Shown piece after piece: positions 15,605 through 22,870 of a stretch of DNA of 64,000 bases. The number at the start of each line of letters is the position of its first letter. The stretch's first letter is position 1. Made by a program: the position numbers and the translations under genes. This DNA comes from Paenibacillus macerans. GTDB taxonomy: Bacteria; Bacillota; Bacilli; Paenibacillales; Paenibacillaceae. Where the stretch lies: positions 3,038,001 through 3,102,000 of the forward strand of contig NZ_UGSI01000001.1 in NCBI RefSeq assembly GCF_900454495.1, written 5' to 3'. Below the pieces are notes generated by a model. The model was not told the origin of the DNA. It saw nothing but the letters and a program-made list of their open reading frames with translations, and searched no databases.

Positions 15605-16270
15605 ATGGATTACAGAAAATTCATTGAAGATGCCCAACAGTATTCTGAAGGTTCTTCGCCTTGGCAAAGTTGTTTTGATGATGCTCTCAATGCAGCCAAG
15701 AATTCAAGAGAATTTAAAGCTGTGTATTCGATTGCTCAAAAACTTTCCGAGTATCAATCAAAAGGTTATAGCCAATGGAAGAACTTCATGCTGACCGCCC
15801 TCGAGGCCGCCCAAAATCTAAAAGATGATCGATGTATTATTGAAACCGCCCTTGCTCTTGCTAGTGAAGAATCAAAAGGTTACAGCAGCTGGAAGAACTT
15901 TACGCTAGAAGCATTGATAGCTGCCGAAAGACTCCAAGATCACTTTTTGATCAAACAAATCGCTCTTGATTTGGCAAGCGAAGAATCCAAAGGTTATAGC
16001 AGTTGGGAAAACTTTACTTTACGGGCGTTGGAATCAGCAAAACTTTTAAAGGATTTCTCCAGCATCAAGCAAATTGCTCTTGACCTAGCAAGTGAAAAGT
16101 CACCAGGATATAGTACTTGGCGATCTTACATGGAACTAGCTTATGATGCAGCTATTCAGGGACAGGATTTCACAGCTGTGGCCAAGATCGCCAAATCAAT
16201 TGCTGATGAAGCATCATCAGGTTCTTACGATCAACAACAATGGCAAGAGAGAGCTGATCGATACTTCTGA
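15605..16270 (+). CDS. Alpha-helical repeat protein of five ~39-aa units
   Basis: A 221-aa protein made of five tandem units of about 39 residues, each beginning S-x-G-Y-S-x-W (the first is SEGSSPW) followed by two helices; the middle units share SKGYSSW and ALDLASEE. It is the only plus-strand gene between the left edge and 19.7 kb. A TATAAT at 15553-15558 precedes it, AGGGAG precedes the ATG, and a strong terminator follows at 16279. Such an isolated unit with its own promoter and terminator resembles a phage moron gene, expressed while the element is silent. The repeat family was not recognised; a protein-binding solenoid is likely. Confidence 0.75.
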   Translation: MDYRKFIEDAQQYSEGSSPWQSCFDDALNAAKNSREFKAVYSIAQKLSEYQSKGYSQWKNFMLTALEAAQNLKDDRCIIETALALASEESKGYSSWKNFTLEALIAAERLQDHFLIKQIALDLASEESKGYSSWENFTLRALESAKLLKDFSSIKQIALDLASEKSPGYSTWRSYMELAYDAAIQGQDFTAVAKIAKSIADEASSGSYDQQQWQERADRYF

Positions 16271-16278
16271 ATGTTACT

Positions 16279-16304
16279 GGCCGGGGAGTCCCCTGGCCTT
16301 TTTT
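16279..16304 (+). terminator. Rho-independent terminator of the repeat-protein gene
   Basis: GGCC-GGGGA and TCCCC-TGGCC arms (16279-16298) are followed by six T. It ends the plus-strand repeat-protein gene just before the convergent minus-strand gene. Confidence 0.85.
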
Positions 16305-16584
16305 AAGCCAGTGACTCATCGGATTCTTTTGCTGGAAACTGAGAAAGCAAGATTACGATTTGAGATACTTCCGACTTGGCTTGCATGGCGTTTACGAACA
16401 CTTTTGAAGAAGTATCGACAGTCTTGTTCTGAAGTAGCATTAGGTCTGAACACATTTCCGAGACCAACTCCTCTAATCGCGATGTAGCTTTAGAAATCAT
16501 CTTCCAAAAGGAGATGGGATCTGTCTTGTACATTCGAAGCCCTGATTCTGCTACTACATTCTTTATATCCGGAGTAGTTTCCAT
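16303..16584 (-). CDS. Hypothetical protein behind structured leader A
   Basis: A 93-aa helical protein starting at ATG 16584, eight bases after GGGAGG. The upstream extension of the open frame merely reads through the structured leader and is not coding. No family recognised. That the same 64-base leader controls this gene and the Rha-like gene suggests both answer to one signal. Confidence 0.6.
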   Translation of the reverse strand: METTPDIKNVVAESGLRMYKTDPISFWKMISKATSRLEELVSEMCSDLMLLQNKTVDTSSKVFVNAMQAKSEVSQIVILLSQFPAKESDESLA

Positions 16585-16601
16585 AGTGAGCACCTCCCTC
16601 T

Positions 16602-16665
16602 GGCCTGCCATCTTCGGGCGGAGTAGGCCATCTCTCCGCGACGCCCAGGTAAGGGCGTTTCGGCT
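16602..16665 (-). ncRNA. Structured mRNA leader, copy A
   Basis: The partner of the leader at 15444-15507: 59 of 64 bases are identical, and all five differences fall in one hairpin loop. It begins at the stop codon of the 16,665-16,964 gene and ends beside the ribosome site of the gene starting at 16,584, so it is an intercistronic element. Confidence 0.6.
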
Positions 16666-16964
16666 TATTCGGTAATCTCTAGATTGGCGAGTAAGTAAGC
16701 TAGGTCCTCCGTATCGTACACAGCATCTGGGTAAGACCGGGAAGTCCATTCCCCTTGTGCAAATTCCCATATTGCACCGTCTGGAGCAACCATTTCGTAG
16801 CTGGCGGCTCTTAGCTTCTTCTCCCACTCCTCCGATCGTTCTTCGACACAAGCGCTGCACAAGTTATGTTCACTATCTACCCAGAAGCAAGCATTACCTT
16901 CAGAATTCACACAGGCATTATTATCTGTGCAGCCACATATTCTACAAACGCCCCACACAGTCAT
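16665..16964 (-). CDS. Phage-type small Cys-rich protein
   Basis: A 99-aa protein whose first 40 residues hold CRICGCTDNNAC and, after a FWVD segment, CSAC. This pattern is common in small phage proteins and suggests zinc binding. The C-terminal half is acidic. AAAGGAG lies upstream of the ATG. Function unknown. Confidence 0.65.
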   Translation of the reverse strand: MTVWGVCRICGCTDNNACVNSEGNACFWVDSEHNLCSACVEERSEEWEKKLRAASYEMVAPDGAIWEFAQGEWTSRSYPDAVYDTEDLAYLLANLEITE

Positions 16965-16972
16965 ACACTCCT

Positions 16973-17224
16973 TTATTCATTGATAACATCCAGTTGGATG
17001 AAACCGGTAAGTCCTGTTTTTTGAGCCAGCCTCAACCCTCTTTCCGATGCGATAATCCTGGCGTGTTCAATCATCTGCTCCAAATCGTAATCACGAACTT
17101 CCTTCGGATTGATAGCCCAGTTAAACTTATATCGAGTAATAAAATTCACTGCTCGTATTGCTTCAAAAAACTCAGGTGTTGAACATTCTACTCCATCAAC
17201 AATTCGAGTCCGTTTCAAACCCAT
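16973..17224 (-). CDS. Hypothetical protein
   Basis: An 83-aa protein starting at ATG 17224 with GGGGG about seven bases upstream; the ATG at 17230 is too close to that site. No known motif. Predicted helical. Same strand and spacing as the flanking small genes. Confidence 0.5.
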   Translation of the reverse strand: MGLKRTRIVDGVECSTPEFFEAIRAVNFITRYKFNWAINPKEVRDYDLEQMIEHARIIASERGLRLAQKTGLTGFIQLDVINE

Positions 17225-17265
17225 ATGCATGCCCCCTATTCACGGGTTCATCATGATCAAGACTG

Positions 17266-17424
17266 TTATTCGCTAATACTGCCAATTTCAACATAAACAC
17301 GAACGTATTCACTGTTTCTGTTTGGGTAAGGCTTCGAACGTTGCAAAACTCTGTAATAATCCTGAAAATGCTCCAAGAACCGATCGATTTCCCTGGGTAA
17401 ACCCTCAACCCGTATTTTCAGCAC
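17266..17424 (-). CDS. DUF3970-type small protein
   Basis: A 52-aa protein starting at GTG 17424, nine bases after AAAGGAGG. The sequence MLKIRVEGLPREI then SKPYPNRNSEYVRVYVEI follows the pattern of DUF3970 (YvzF-like) proteins, found on Bacillus chromosomes and mobile elements. The competing longer frame over the same bases lacks a ribosome site and family features. Function unknown. Confidence 0.7.
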   Translation of the reverse strand: MLKIRVEGLPREIDRFLEHFQDYYRVLQRSKPYPNRNSEYVRVYVEIGSISE

Positions 17425-17667
17425 TCCCTCGTTCCTCCTTTGTGATTTTTGCCGGCATTACCGCGAGAGTTGCCATTTTCCCAACCCATTGACCCATATG
17501 GACCGTCTTGGCCTTTCGGTGCGCGCCCCTACTATGCCTCCACGCATCCCACAGGCGGTTATGTGGATGATGACGAACCAGCCGTTTGTCTTCGTCCTTT
17601 TAATGAGGGAGTCAACAACGACAAAAAATGTAACCCTCGCGCTAATGCTGGCATGTAAGACAAAGAA

Positions 17668-17889
17668 TCAGGAAACCTCAATCCCTTTTTGCTTCAGGGC
17701 TTTAATCCACTGGCTTTTAACCTCATCAGAACAATGCTCCATTGCATCTGTCCAGGTCGGCCAGCGACCATGCTTTTCAAAAAATGTAAACTTCCAGTAA
17801 AGACTGTCCTGATTGTGTGGATGCTGTGGGTCATGTTTTCTCCTACACTTCTGGCATAAGATCGGAGCCGCTGAATTTAGCGCAGACAT
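17668..17889 (-). CDS. Phage-type small protein with CxxC-HxxHPH
   Basis: A 73-aa protein beginning with a CQKCRRKHDPQHPH metal-binding-like segment followed by an aromatic helical part (WKFTFFEKHGRWPTW). AAAGGAGG is upstream. Family not named; the pattern recalls small conserved phage proteins of Paenibacillus and Bacillus. Confidence 0.6.
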   Translation of the reverse strand: MSALNSAAPILCQKCRRKHDPQHPHNQDSLYWKFTFFEKHGRWPTWTDAMEHCSDEVKSQWIKALKQKGIEVS

Positions 17890-17928
17890 AGTCTGTCCTC
17901 CTTTATTTGTAGTGATAAGAAATCAGTC

Positions 17929-18096
17929 CTAATCTCCCGTAATTGCTTTGATAGCATCTGCTACAGTCGCGTAAGTATGGCCTTTCCCAAGTGCCGGTTC
18001 AATAATATAATCCTGACAATCACCGACCTCTGCGCCATTCAGCATTTTTATTTCAAATCCATTGATGGTTAAAACCGTTTCCCACTCCCTTTCCAT
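17929..18096 (-). CDS. Hypothetical small protein
   Basis: A 55-aa protein starting at ATG 18096, six bases after AAAGGAG. The frame stays open upstream to 18291, but that part has no matching composition and the ribosome site favours the short form. Unrecognised. Confidence 0.5.
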   Translation of the reverse strand: MEREWETVLTINGFEIKMLNGAEVGDCQDYIIEPALGKGHTYATVADAIKAITGD

Positions 18097-18302
18097 CTTC
18101 TTCTCCTTTCGTTTAACGGTTTGATGTGAATATCTTCGCCCGCCTAAAGATGGAAGATCAAGGGAAAACAGTTTTGATATTGCCGTCTCGGGTGCCCCCT
18201 GGTTTAACGGGTCTGCAACCGCCGCAGCACATATGTTGATATTGGTCACTACACTGTTTCCATTCCTTGAATACGTCACCCGCATCTCCATAAAACATTC
18301 AC

Positions 18303-18322
18303 TGAGCGCAATCTTGCGCCAA
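18303..18322. promoter_or_regulatory. Operator-like palindrome
   Basis: TGAGCGCA-ATCT-TGCGCCAA, a degenerate member of the 20-bp palindrome family, lies in the intergenic gap after the 18,352-18,552 gene. Confidence 0.4.
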
Positions 18323-18351
18323 GGCTTGTCCCACGGAAAGGGCGAACCGTA

Positions 18352-18552
18352 TCAGTTATCCAGGCACTCGATTTCCTTACGAACTAAATTCCGTAAGTCA
18401 TCCTCAAAGTCGTCGATAACCTTTATCAGACTTTCAAGTTTCTCTTTGGCATCCATATTTGGATTATTCGGATCCTGATCCATCACCGTTTTTAACTGTG
18501 CATACCGTTCCGCCAGCGCTATTGCAAATTGCTCCTTGTCCTCTTTATTCAT
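18352..18552 (-). CDS. Hypothetical acidic helical protein
   Basis: A 66-aa, strongly charged helical protein (MNKEDKEQFAIALAERY...) with AAGGTG upstream. Could form a coiled coil. No function can be proposed. Confidence 0.5.
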   Translation of the reverse strand: MNKEDKEQFAIALAERYAQLKTVMDQDPNNPNMDAKEKLESLIKVIDDFEDDLRNLVRKEIECLDN

Positions 18553-18556
18553 GGAA

Positions 18557-18772
18557 TCACCTTACTGTTTCAGCAGTTTGTTGGGAAATCCAGGTAAGAA
18601 CATCTTCAAAACTAAACTCAGAACCATCAAGTGTGAATCTAAATTCCTCGGAATTGTCGTTGACTCCGATCTGAAGTAAATGACTGCCAATATGTATGCT
18701 TGAACCATGGAGCATGTAGGGCAACGAATGAATTGCCAATATCCTCATGATTGTGATAAGGACATCGTCCAC
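18557..18772 (-). CDS. Hypothetical small protein
   Basis: A 71-aa protein starting at GTG 18772, with GGGAGG eleven bases upstream. The C-terminal half (EEFRFTLDGSEFSFEDVLTWI) looks folded. Four bases separate it from the next gene. Unrecognised. Confidence 0.45.
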   Translation of the reverse strand: MDDVLITIMRILAIHSLPYMLHGSSIHIGSHLLQIGVNDNSEEFRFTLDGSEFSFEDVLTWISQQTAETVR

Positions 18773-18800
18773 AGAAAATAATCCCTCCCATTGGATACAA

Positions 18801-19040
18801 TCAGGTCATGTCTTTAAAATGATCATCCAGTGCCTCCTGGATGGACTGATGCAGTTCAGAACCCAGTTTTTCTTGCCTTTCATTTGGGTCCTGAACATTA
18901 CATACAAAAAGGCTTACATCTAGCACCGGTTTCCCGTTACGAACATCAAAACGGAAAAAAGTATTTTCCAGATTATTGATTTGCACAATCCCCCAATTAC
19001 TTGCCGTTGGCATTTCGATTTTGGTTATGGTTACTTTCAT
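18801..19040 (-). CDS. Hypothetical protein
   Basis: A 79-aa protein starting at ATG 19040 after GAGGGGG. Strand-rich N terminus (KVTITKIEMP) and a helical C terminus (LHQSIQEALDDHF). Unrecognised; part of the rightmost leftward early operon of the element. Confidence 0.5.
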   Translation of the reverse strand: MKVTITKIEMPTASNWGIVQINNLENTFFRFDVRNGKPVLDVSLFVCNVQDPNERQEKLGSELHQSIQEALDDHFKDMT

Positions 19041-19120
19041 TTGAATCCCCCTCACCTTAAAAATCAGACTAAATAGTGCAAATGAGGTCCCAATATCTGC
19101 TAAAATACAATGGAGCGCAT

Positions 19121-19348
19121 TTATTTACTTAACTGAAAAACGGGCCATGCAATGAGATGCATATCCTTGACGATTTTACTTATTGCTTCCGGCGCACGAA
19201 CGCAGAAATCGTCGCATATTTCTACGGTGGTTTCACCGAACTTATAAGTCTCAACAACATTTCCTTGCATAAGCATTGATTCGGGCTTTTGCATACCTGC
19301 ATCCCTCCCAGGATTAAGTGTATGCAGCCGGTTCTGTGGGACAGCCAT
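19121..19348 (-). CDS. Hypothetical protein
   Basis: A 75-aa protein from ATG 19348 (GAGGTG upstream), or 57 aa from ATG 19294 (GGGAGG upstream). The part TYKFGETTVEICDDFCV resembles small conserved proteins seen in Gram-positive mobile elements. Function unknown. Confidence 0.5.
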   Translation of the reverse strand: MAVPQNRLHTLNPGRDAGMQKPESMLMQGNVVETYKFGETTVEICDDFCVRAPEAISKIVKDMHLIAWPVFQLSK

Positions 19349-19405
19349 GTTTTCTCACCTCTTATTTGGTATCACTGAGAAATGTTCGTATTTCGAGCGT
19401 CGTAT

Positions 19406-19612
19406 TCAAAACAAATCATCAATTGGTTTGCCCAACTGTTGTGATAATAACTGAGCAACTTTCAATGACGGATCGTACTCTCCGCGCTCGATGTTCGCTA
19501 GGTATGGTCGAGAGATTCCTACACGTTCAGCCAGCTCAGATTGGGTTAACCCCTTACTTTTTCTTGAAATAATCAATAATGTACGTTTCTTTTCTCTTGC
19601 AACTGTGTTCAT
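19406..19612 (-). CDS. Cro/CI-type helix-turn-helix regulator
   Basis: A 68-aa XRE-family DNA-binding protein; the helix-turn-helix is SKGLTQSELAERVGISRPYLANIERG, of which LTQSELAERVGIS and RPYLANIE are the turn-helices. It diverges from the repressor gene at 19,766 across a 153-base operator region and leads the leftward operon, so it is the Cro-like partner in the switch. Upstream GGAG is present. Confidence 0.85.
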   Translation of the reverse strand: MNTVAREKKRTLLIISRKSKGLTQSELAERVGISRPYLANIERGEYDPSLKVAQLLSQQLGKPIDDLF

Positions 19613-19765
19613 TCAACCTCAACTCCTTTTTCCGCTCGTTTAACGAACATTTGATGTCTAAATTATATGTTCATTTTGCGAGCGTGTCAATATCGAAATG
19701 TTTGTTTTTTGAACGTTTATTTTACGAACATTTTCGTTTATTATTCATTTAGGTGGTGATAATAA
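19613..19765. promoter_or_regulatory. Divergent control region with repeated operator half-sites
   Basis: This AT-rich gap between the Cro-like and repressor genes holds several related sites: CGTTTAACGAACATTT (19637-19652), ATGTTCATTTTGCGAGC (19668-19684), TTTGAACGTTTATTTTACG and CGAACATTTTCG (19710-19735). The shared half-site is close to CGAACAT. The arrangement is that of a phage or ICE immunity switch. Confidence 0.65.
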
Positions 19766-20149
19766 TTGGCTCTTTTTAAGGAACGTCTCAAAGAACTTAG
19801 ATTAGAAAAAGGACTTACTCAAGAGCAATTAGCTCAAAAAATGGACATACCCGCAGCTTCGATAAGAAGGTTAGAAGTATCCGAGTCAATTCCTCGAAAA
19901 GAACGTTTAATTGCGTTGTCTAATTTTTTTAATGTTTCTATAGATTATTTAATTGGTAAATCTGATAAAAGAGATGGGAAAACACAAACTGAGGACATAG
20001 AGGGACTGTTAAATCATCCGCTTCATGGAGCATTTTTTAAAGGCTATCTTGAGGCCCCAGAGCAAAAAAAGGCAGAAATGAGACAATTCTTAGAATTTAT
20101 ACTTCAACAGGAAAAAGATCGAAAACCAGGACAAAAACAAGGCGAGTAA
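19766..20149 (+). CDS. CI/ImmR-like repressor
   Basis: A 127-aa protein with an N-terminal helix-turn-helix (GLTQEQLAQKMDIPAASIRR) and a C-terminal charged segment likely used for oligomerisation or for recognition by the following protease. Start is TTG 19766 with AGGTGG nine bases upstream. It is followed by an ImmA/IrrE-type protease gene, the arrangement by which ICEBs1 and related elements are induced: the protease cleaves the repressor after DNA damage or cell signals. Confidence 0.85.
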   Translation: MALFKERLKELRLEKGLTQEQLAQKMDIPAASIRRLEVSESIPRKERLIALSNFFNVSIDYLIGKSDKRDGKTQTEDIEGLLNHPLHGAFFKGYLEAPEQKKAEMRQFLEFILQQEKDRKPGQKQGE

Positions 20150-20227
20150 CTTTTGCGCATTTTGTCAAAAAAAGTAATGCTAAAGTCTTGATAATTTCCT
20201 ACTTTGGTCTGATAATGAGTGTATATG

Positions 20228-20244
20228 GCCCTACAGGGCTTTTC
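20228..20244 (+). terminator. Short terminator between repressor and protease genes
   Basis: GCCC-TACA-GGGC (20228-20239) is followed by TTTTCTTTTT. The short stem suggests attenuation between the repressor gene and the protease-recombinase genes rather than full termination. Confidence 0.55.
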
Positions 20245-20291
20245 TTTTTACATAAAAAGGGAACATACATTCTCATTTAGGAGGCCGTTAT

Positions 20292-20879
20292 ATGTTTAGA
20301 AATTATCAGATGACTGAACTTGAGAAATTCCAAGCGGATCTCTATGCTAGAATTAATATTCAGCATCCTTGGGAGTTGGAAATTTTAGAGATTGCGGATC
20401 GATTAAACATATGGATCTATTTTACTAAGCAAGGAAGTAAAGCGCTTGAGTTAAAAGAGGGATTGTATTCCATAAACATAGATAAAAATTTATCACCTAT
20501 GCAGCAACGCCTGGATTTTTTTCATGAACTCTGCCACGTATTACGTCATGCAGGGGATCAGTCCGTATTACCTGAAATGTTTACACAAGTTCAAGAAAGG
20601 GAAGCGGAACAATTCGTTTACTATGCTGCATTACCTTTTAAAATGATTAGCGAACTTCCAATTCCTGTACGACTTGATCAAGCTGTTTCTTTCTTGTCTT
20701 CCGAGTTCAGAGTCCCTGCACAATTGGCGAAACAACGTCTCGATCAACTAAAACGAAGAACTTTTTTTGGAAATTTACTTGTCTCTTCAGCGAAAAAAAA
20801 TCAAGTTCCAGAAAAAAGAGAATGGTCAAAAATGACCCATCAATTATTAACCCAATTAGAGTACCAATTAAAACACTGA
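20292..20879 (+). CDS. ImmA/IrrE-type metallopeptidase
   Basis: A 195-aa protein with the zinc-protease motif HELCH near residue 82 and a downstream E-x-E-A-E-x-F glutamate helix near 110, both hallmarks of the ImmA/IrrE family. These proteins cleave the adjacent repressor and so induce the element. Position between repressor and recombinase fits. AGGAGG precedes the ATG. The C-terminal third is basic and unusual for small ImmA proteins. Confidence 0.9.
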   Translation: MFRNYQMTELEKFQADLYARINIQHPWELEILEIADRLNIWIYFTKQGSKALELKEGLYSINIDKNLSPMQQRLDFFHELCHVLRHAGDQSVLPEMFTQVQEREAEQFVYYAALPFKMISELPIPVRLDQAVSFLSSEFRVPAQLAKQRLDQLKRRTFFGNLLVSSAKKNQVPEKREWSKMTHQLLTQLEYQLKH

Positions 20880-20930
20880 TTCTATTTCAAATTACTTATA
20901 GCATATTTTAAACATGTAGGAGGTTAGAAC

Positions 20931-22616
20931 ATGGTACATACTGTAATTGATCCGGAGGAAAAAAAGTTATATGACCAGTATAAAAACGAATTTTTCTCGT
21001 TAGTAGCTCAGCATAAACTAGATATGTCTGAGGAGTTTTGCATTTATTTAAGAAAATCTCGAGCTGACATTGAGGCAGAAGCTCGGGGTGAAGGTGAGAC
21101 TTTTATTCGTCATCTACGTAACTTGCTTGATCTTGCATTACGCCAGAAAATTTATGTTGCGGAAATATACAAGGAACTTGTATCCGGGGAAACGATCGAA
21201 GCAAGACCGGTTATTCAGCACGTTATAAGTGAAGTAGAAGATGAAAGATGGCAGGGCGTACTGGTTATGGAAATCGAACGTTTGGCTCGTGGGGACACAA
21301 TTGATCAAGGGACCATTGCTCAAACGTTCAAGTACTCTGGAACAAAAATCATAACTCCTACGAAGACTTACGACCCTAATAACGAGTTTGATGAGGAGTA
21401 TTTTGAATTTGGATTATACATGTCAAGAAGAGAATATAAGACAATAAACCGCAGGCAACAGCGAGGTAGAGTGGATTCAGCTAAAGAAGGAAAGTACACT
21501 GGGAATATTAACCCCTATGGTTACAATAGAGTTAAGTTAGTAAAAACTAAGGGCTACACCCTTGAAATAGTTCCTGAAGAAGCCCGAATTGTTAGATTAA
21601 TTTATGAATGGTACACCAAAGGTGAACCTGACCAGGATGGTGTATACCATCGTTTAGGTACTGGTTTAATAGCCCGAAAGTTAAATAACTTAGGTATTCC
21701 ATCTGCTAAGGGCGGAGTATGGACTGTTCCAACGGTCAGAGACATACTGAGGAATCCTGTTTATAATGGTAAAATAAAGTTCAAATCAAGACCTTTAATT
21801 AAAAAGAAACAAAATGGTAAAATTATCAAGAGCCGGCCAAGAGCAAAAAAGGAAGATATGATTCTTGTGGACGGATTACACCCTGCTATTATTGATGAAA
21901 CTACTTGGAATTTAGCCCAAGAAATTATGTCTAAAAACCCAAGAAAGCCAGTTAGTCTAAGATTAAAAATTTCTAATCCGCTTGCCGGTCTGGTAGTCTG
22001 CGGAGTATGTGGGCGTAAAATGATAAGACGACCGCATAAAGGTCGGCCGGCCACACTTATGTGTCAATTACCTAGTTGTGGAAATGTTAGTTCATTTCTT
22101 GATCTAGTAGAACAACGAATTTTGGCTGGATTAAAAGAATGGTTAAAAAATTACAAAGCAGAGTGGGATAAGAATGTCCCAGTTAATAATGATGCCAAGA
22201 ATAAAGTAATGGAGTTGAAAATTGAATCAAAAATAAACCAAGAAAAAAAATTAGCTGAATTGGAGCAGCAACTCGAAAACGCTTTTGATCTTGTTGAACA
22301 AAAAGTCTATGACGTTGATACGTTCCGTATAAGATCACAACAGCTGAAGTCAAAAATCAATGATTGCAAAGAAGCACTTTCAAAAATCGAACAAGAGATA
22401 GCTTTGGAAAAAGAACGAACAACTGCCAGAGTACGAGTTATTCCCCAGGTTGAACATGTCCTTGATGCGTACTACAAAACAGATGATCCAGAGATTAAAA
22501 ATGAATTACTAAAAAGTGTTTTAGAAACATCCATTTATTTAAAAACAAAAAAAGCCCGTTGGAACGGGTCGCTGGATGATTTTAAAGTCACTTTATTTCC
22601 GAAACTTCCTCAGTGA
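20931..22616 (+). CDS. Large serine recombinase, element integrase
   Basis: A 561-aa large serine integrase. The catalytic domain has YLRKSR with nucleophile Ser43 and the MEIERLARG segment. The recombinase domain spans about 190-290 (ARKLNNLGIPSAKGG...NPVYNGK). A zinc ribbon (CGVCGRKM...CQLPSCG) lies near 355-385, followed by a long coiled coil, about 410-490, that controls directionality. It ends about 20 bases from the junction in cotJC, the usual position next to an attachment site. AGGAGG precedes the ATG. A CATATTTTA sequence at 20902-20910 fits the mother-cell sigma-K -10 pattern CATA-N3-TA, but no clear -35 was found. It should cut out the element to restore cotJC. Confidence 0.95.
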   Translation: MVHTVIDPEEKKLYDQYKNEFFSLVAQHKLDMSEEFCIYLRKSRADIEAEARGEGETFIRHLRNLLDLALRQKIYVAEIYKELVSGETIEARPVIQHVISEVEDERWQGVLVMEIERLARGDTIDQGTIAQTFKYSGTKIITPTKTYDPNNEFDEEYFEFGLYMSRREYKTINRRQQRGRVDSAKEGKYTGNINPYGYNRVKLVKTKGYTLEIVPEEARIVRLIYEWYTKGEPDQDGVYHRLGTGLIARKLNNLGIPSAKGGVWTVPTVRDILRNPVYNGKIKFKSRPLIKKKQNGKIIKSRPRAKKEDMILVDGLHPAIIDETTWNLAQEIMSKNPRKPVSLRLKISNPLAGLVVCGVCGRKMIRRPHKGRPATLMCQLPSCGNVSSFLDLVEQRILAGLKEWLKNYKAEWDKNVPVNNDAKNKVMELKIESKINQEKKLAELEQQLENAFDLVEQKVYDVDTFRIRSQQLKSKINDCKEALSKIEQEIALEKERTTARVRVIPQVEHVLDAYYKTDDPEIKNELLKSVLETSIYLKTKKARWNGSLDDFKVTLFPKLPQ

Positions 22617-22825
22617 TAACATGGTGGTACCGATTCCTCCGTGCCGATATCGTTCAGGAGCCCGATAACCTTGTCGGGGATCGTGTACCTTTGGTTCAAA
22701 TAACGCAACGCGGCCGCCAGTTCCCCATCGGCTCCGCCGTACTGCTCGATCAGTAGTTTGGCCATCCGAGGGTCGCATTTGCCTACGCGAACAGGATATT
22801 GCAGCTTTTTCTCATATATCCACAT
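22610..22825 (-). pseudogene. cotJC: 5' part of cotJC, interrupted by the element
   Basis: The first about 63 codons (MWIYEKKLQYPVRV...LNDIGTEE) match the start of CotJC, a manganese-catalase-family protein of the inner spore coat, which normally continues EFAHLEMI for about 125 more residues. The frame then runs into element DNA and stops at 22,610. AAAGGAGG lies upstream of the ATG. The 3' part should lie on the far side of the element. In known skin-like elements, mother-cell excision rejoins such genes during sporulation; here that is inference. Confidence 0.85.
22617..22640. other. Right attachment junction (attR) within cotJC
   Basis: CotJC homology on the minus strand runs to the codons for GTEE (22,634-22,645) and then ceases (SVPPCYH stop). 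The crossover is therefore near 22,630-22,640. The core dinucleotide cannot be fixed without the left junction, which is outside the window. Confidence 0.7.
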
Positions 22826-22870
22826 ATCGCCTAATTAACCTCCTTTAGCTTCAATCACAGGAAGAGGTAG

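Larger units (their letters stand above)
1..22640. mobile_element. Right part of a phage-like/conjugative element integrated in cotJC
   Basis: The stretch from the left edge to about 22,640 has one character: small, tightly packed, overlapping minus-strand genes, a divergent repressor region near 19.7 kb, and a large serine recombinase gene ending at 22,616. The next readable gene is the 5' part of cotJC, which loses homology at about 22,636. The left attachment site and the 3' part of cotJC must lie beyond the window, so the element is longer than 22.6 kb. Gene content mixes conjugation-like membrane proteins with a phage early region, so it may be an integrative conjugative element, a prophage, or a hybrid. 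The boundary is seen in the sequence; the mobility class is inferred. Confidence 0.85.

Noticed and set aside
17196..17408. 70-codon minus-strand frame overlapping the DUF3970 gene
   Set aside because: Same bases read in another frame; the DUF3970 frame has the ribosome site and the family pattern.
17449..17800. Plus-strand frames of 69 and 103 codons
   Set aside because: No ribosome site, no family features, opposite to minus-strand genes of the element.
22617..22640. tRNA-type integration site
   Set aside because: No tRNA gene is present at the junction; the integrase is a serine recombinase and the target is cotJC.
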